Of a DNA stretch of 7,914 nt, positions 6,086-7,914 are shown one piece after another (the first letter of the stretch is position 1; every line of letters begins with the position of its first letter). A program made the translations under genes and the position numbers. Origin of the DNA: Desulfobulbaceae bacterium (lineage in GTDB: Bacteria > Desulfobacterota > Desulfobulbia > Desulfobulbales > Desulfobulbaceae); NCBI GenBank assembly GCA_030633145.1, contig DAOVTM010000183.1, forward strand, positions 1 to 7,914, written 5' to 3'. The notes under the pieces were generated by a model, which was not told the origin of the DNA, did not search any database, and was given only the letters and a program-made list of their open reading frames with translations.

Positions 6086-7914
6086 GTGAAATACACTAAA
6101 TCCCTGTCCCTGATCGTTTCACTCGTTTTACTGCCCGTCAGTTTTATTCTTTTCCCGTCTGCGCAGACTGGTGCGGAAACCCTTAAGGTTATGCAGTGGG
6201 AGATACAGGCCGACAAGATGACCAGGTATGAAGATCCGCCCAGTGTCATTGCTGAGGGCAATGTTGTCCTGACCAAGACTGAGCAGGTAACCCGGCAGAA
6301 AAAAGCCGCTAAACAAAATGACTGGGGTGACCTCCTGGGAGATTTTGCCCAGGATACACCAGCCGATGATGCTGCGTCCACAGGCAGCAAGGCACTGCCT
6401 GCGCTTACTGATAACAGTGCCATTGATCTGAGCGGGGAAAAAAGCCGGGAAACTCCACCTGCCGGACTGGTTGAGGTGGAGATTCCGCAGACTGCAGACC
6501 CTGAGATAGACACTGGGAGTGACCTTGAGAATGACCCTAAGGCAACATCAAAGTCTTTACCCGTTATCAGTGCTACTCCCGCAGCGGCTGACGATACGAT
6601 TGCAACGGACGAGGAGGCAGAGACTGCGGACAATGATGAGATGGTCACCACCACCACCCTTATAACCACTATCAAGGCGGACTGGATGGTTCATGATGTG
6701 GATCTGGGAACCGTCAAGGTTCGCGGTAACGTCCTGATTGATGTGGGCGCGGATCAACTCACAGCCGCTTCGGGACTGGTCAACCTGAGCCGAGAAACCG
6801 GCACCTTTGAGGATGCAACGATTATTCGTCAGTATAAGGAGATGCACTTTGAAGGCCGGGTGATTGAAAAGACTGGCGATGTCACCTATCACATTGAGGA
6901 CGGCTGGCTCATCACCTGTAAACTCAAGGAAGGGGAAACGCCTCCATGGAGTTTTAAGGCGAAAGAGGCCGATATCACTGACGGCGGCTATGCCTATCTT
7001 AAACATGCCACCTTTCGGATAAAAAATGTACCGATCCTCTACACCCCGATCATGATCCTGCCTGCCAAACGATCCAGACAGACCGGGTTCCTCTTTCCTA
7101 ATATGACCTTGTCTGAACGGGACGGCTTTGGTTTTGAATGGCCATTTTTTGTCAACCTCTCGCCCAGCAGTGATATAACCCTCTACCCCAGGTATATAGA
7201 GAAACGCGGTTTCATGATTGGTGGTGAGTTTCGTTATGTGTTGAATCCTGATTCCAAGGGATCCTTGATGGCTAATTACCTCAGTGATTCTCTCATTGAC
7301 TGGGATAATCCAGATAACTATGATTACTATATTGACGGAGGTTATACCCATCTGAACCAGGATCGTTACTGGATCAGGGGTAAAATGGATCAGGATTTTG
7401 GCGACTGGACCACCCGTATGGATCTTGATATTGTCTCAGATCGGGACTACCTCACTGAGTTCAATACCGGTCTGACCGGATTTAATCTAACCGAAGCCCG
7501 CTACTCTTCCGAGTTTGGCCGTGGTTTCCAGGCCAAGACTGTGGATGAACGGCGCAACAGTTTACGAACCTTACGTTCATGGGACAACGGCACCTCGCTT
7601 GAGGCGGGGCTGATAGCCTTTGATGATGTCTATGAAGAGAACGACTGTGTCACCGTGGATAATGACACCACCTGTACCTCCATTGTCATGCGTCTGCCAC
7701 AGTTTAAATATACTGGTCTGCTGCCGATCTATGAGACCGGGATCGACTTTTCCTGGAAGGCTGAGTATGTAAATTTCTGGCGTGATCAGGGACTCAATGT
7801 CCAGCGGGTTGATATCTTTCCCAGGGTGACTGCCCCGGTACCCTTGCTGGGATCGTATCTGGAAGCGGTGGTCACAGTGCCGGTGTCCGGGATACCATGT
7901 ATGCCATGGATGCC
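6086..7914 (+). CDS. lptD: LPS-assembly outer membrane protein LptD, N-terminal part; right edge, possible frameshift near its end
   Basis: LptD forms the outer-membrane barrel that, with LptE, inserts LPS in the outer leaflet. The GTG start is supported by AGGAG nine bases before it. Residues 1-30 are a signal peptide (basic KYTK, hydrophobic core, PSAQTGA cleavage region). An LptA-like periplasmic domain follows: IQADKMTRYEDPPSVIAEGN at about 40-59, then KVRGNVLIDVGADQLTA and the strand repeats to about residue 290. It is interrupted at about 70-192 by an acidic, Thr/Ala/Ser-rich insertion. The family signature PWSFKAKEADI, then KNVPILYTPIMILPAKRSRQ and TGFLFPN (about 287-339), leads into the barrel strands. 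C278 may be one of the family's disulphide cysteines. The frame is open to the edge, but from about residue 593 it reads unlike LptD, while another frame reads GVRDTMYAMDA. This gene diverges from the radical SAM gene. Confidence 0.9.
   Translation, partial: MKYTKSLSLIVSLVLLPVSFILFPSAQTGAETLKVMQWEIQADKMTRYEDPPSVIAEGNVVLTKTEQVTRQKKAAKQNDWGDLLGDFAQDTPADDAASTGSKALPALTDNSAIDLSGEKSRETPPAGLVEVEIPQTADPEIDTGSDLENDPKATSKSLPVISATPAAADDTIATDEEAETADNDEMVTTTTLITTIKADWMVHDVDLGTVKVRGNVLIDVGADQLTAASGLVNLSRETGTFEDATIIRQYKEMHFEGRVIEKTGDVTYHIEDGWLITCKLKEGETPPWSFKAKEADITDGGYAYLKHATFRIKNVPILYTPIMILPAKRSRQTGFLFPNMTLSERDGFGFEWPFFVNLSPSSDITLYPRYIEKRGFMIGGEFRYVLNPDSKGSLMANYLSDSLIDWDNPDNYDYYIDGGYTHLNQDRYWIRGKMDQDFGDWTTRMDLDIVSDRDYLTEFNTGLTGFNLTEARYSSEFGRGFQAKTVDERRNSLRTLRSWDNGTSLEAGLIAFDDVYEENDCVTVDNDTTCTSIVMRLPQFKYTGLLPIYETGIDFSWKAEYVNFWRDQGLNVQRVDIFPRVTAPVPLLGSYLEAVVTVPVSGIPCMPWM

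Noticed and set aside
5956..7351. Two long minus-strand open frames (5956-6675 and 6557-7351)
   Set aside because: Both are antisense to lptD, which has a signal peptide and family motifs in the plus frame; neither minus frame resembles a protein family.

Overview
The window looks like chromosomal DNA of a Gram-negative, probably anaerobic bacterium. My best guess is Desulfobacterota, near the Desulfobulbales. This is inference from three things: a methylmalonyl-CoA mutase of the separate-large-subunit type, an RNase E/G with a long lysine/alanine-rich N-terminal extension, and an LptD outer-membrane protein. No marker gene in the window fixes the taxon. The core genes are moderately GC-rich (about 55-63% in lines counted by hand), while one toxin-antitoxin cassette is near 40%.

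Layout. Everything from 1 to 5701 is on the minus strand. Read in the direction of transcription it runs: a radical SAM protein (4718-5701); an RNase E/G family ribonuclease (2673-4676, 41 bases later, probably the same operon); a tRNA-Arg(ACG) with its own good promoter and a downstream terminator; a UPF0175-type antitoxin overlapping a PIN-domain toxin by four bases (1980-2303 and 1492-1983); and a methylmalonyl-CoA mutase large subunit (1-1427) that runs off the left edge. On the plus strand, lptD (6086 onward) runs off the right edge. A 384-base divergent gap (5702-6085) separates it from the radical SAM gene. The gap holds promoter candidates for both sides, a Fur-box-like palindrome and a strong hairpin. 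Both edge genes are open to the window edge.

How the parts work together. The genes are largely unrelated in function: propionyl/methylmalonyl-CoA metabolism, RNA processing and decay, tRNA supply, and LPS export to the outer membrane. The points most worth checking are (a) a probable -1 frame change in lptD near 7862-7880, where the family-like sequence continues in another frame; (b) the low-GC toxin-antitoxin cassette sitting directly upstream of the mutase, with no clear mutase promoter in between; (c) a roughly 120-residue acidic, Thr/Ala-rich insertion in the LptD periplasmic domain; (d) a Fur-like site between the two divergent genes. I did not find a clearly new defence system, mobile element or CRISPR array.
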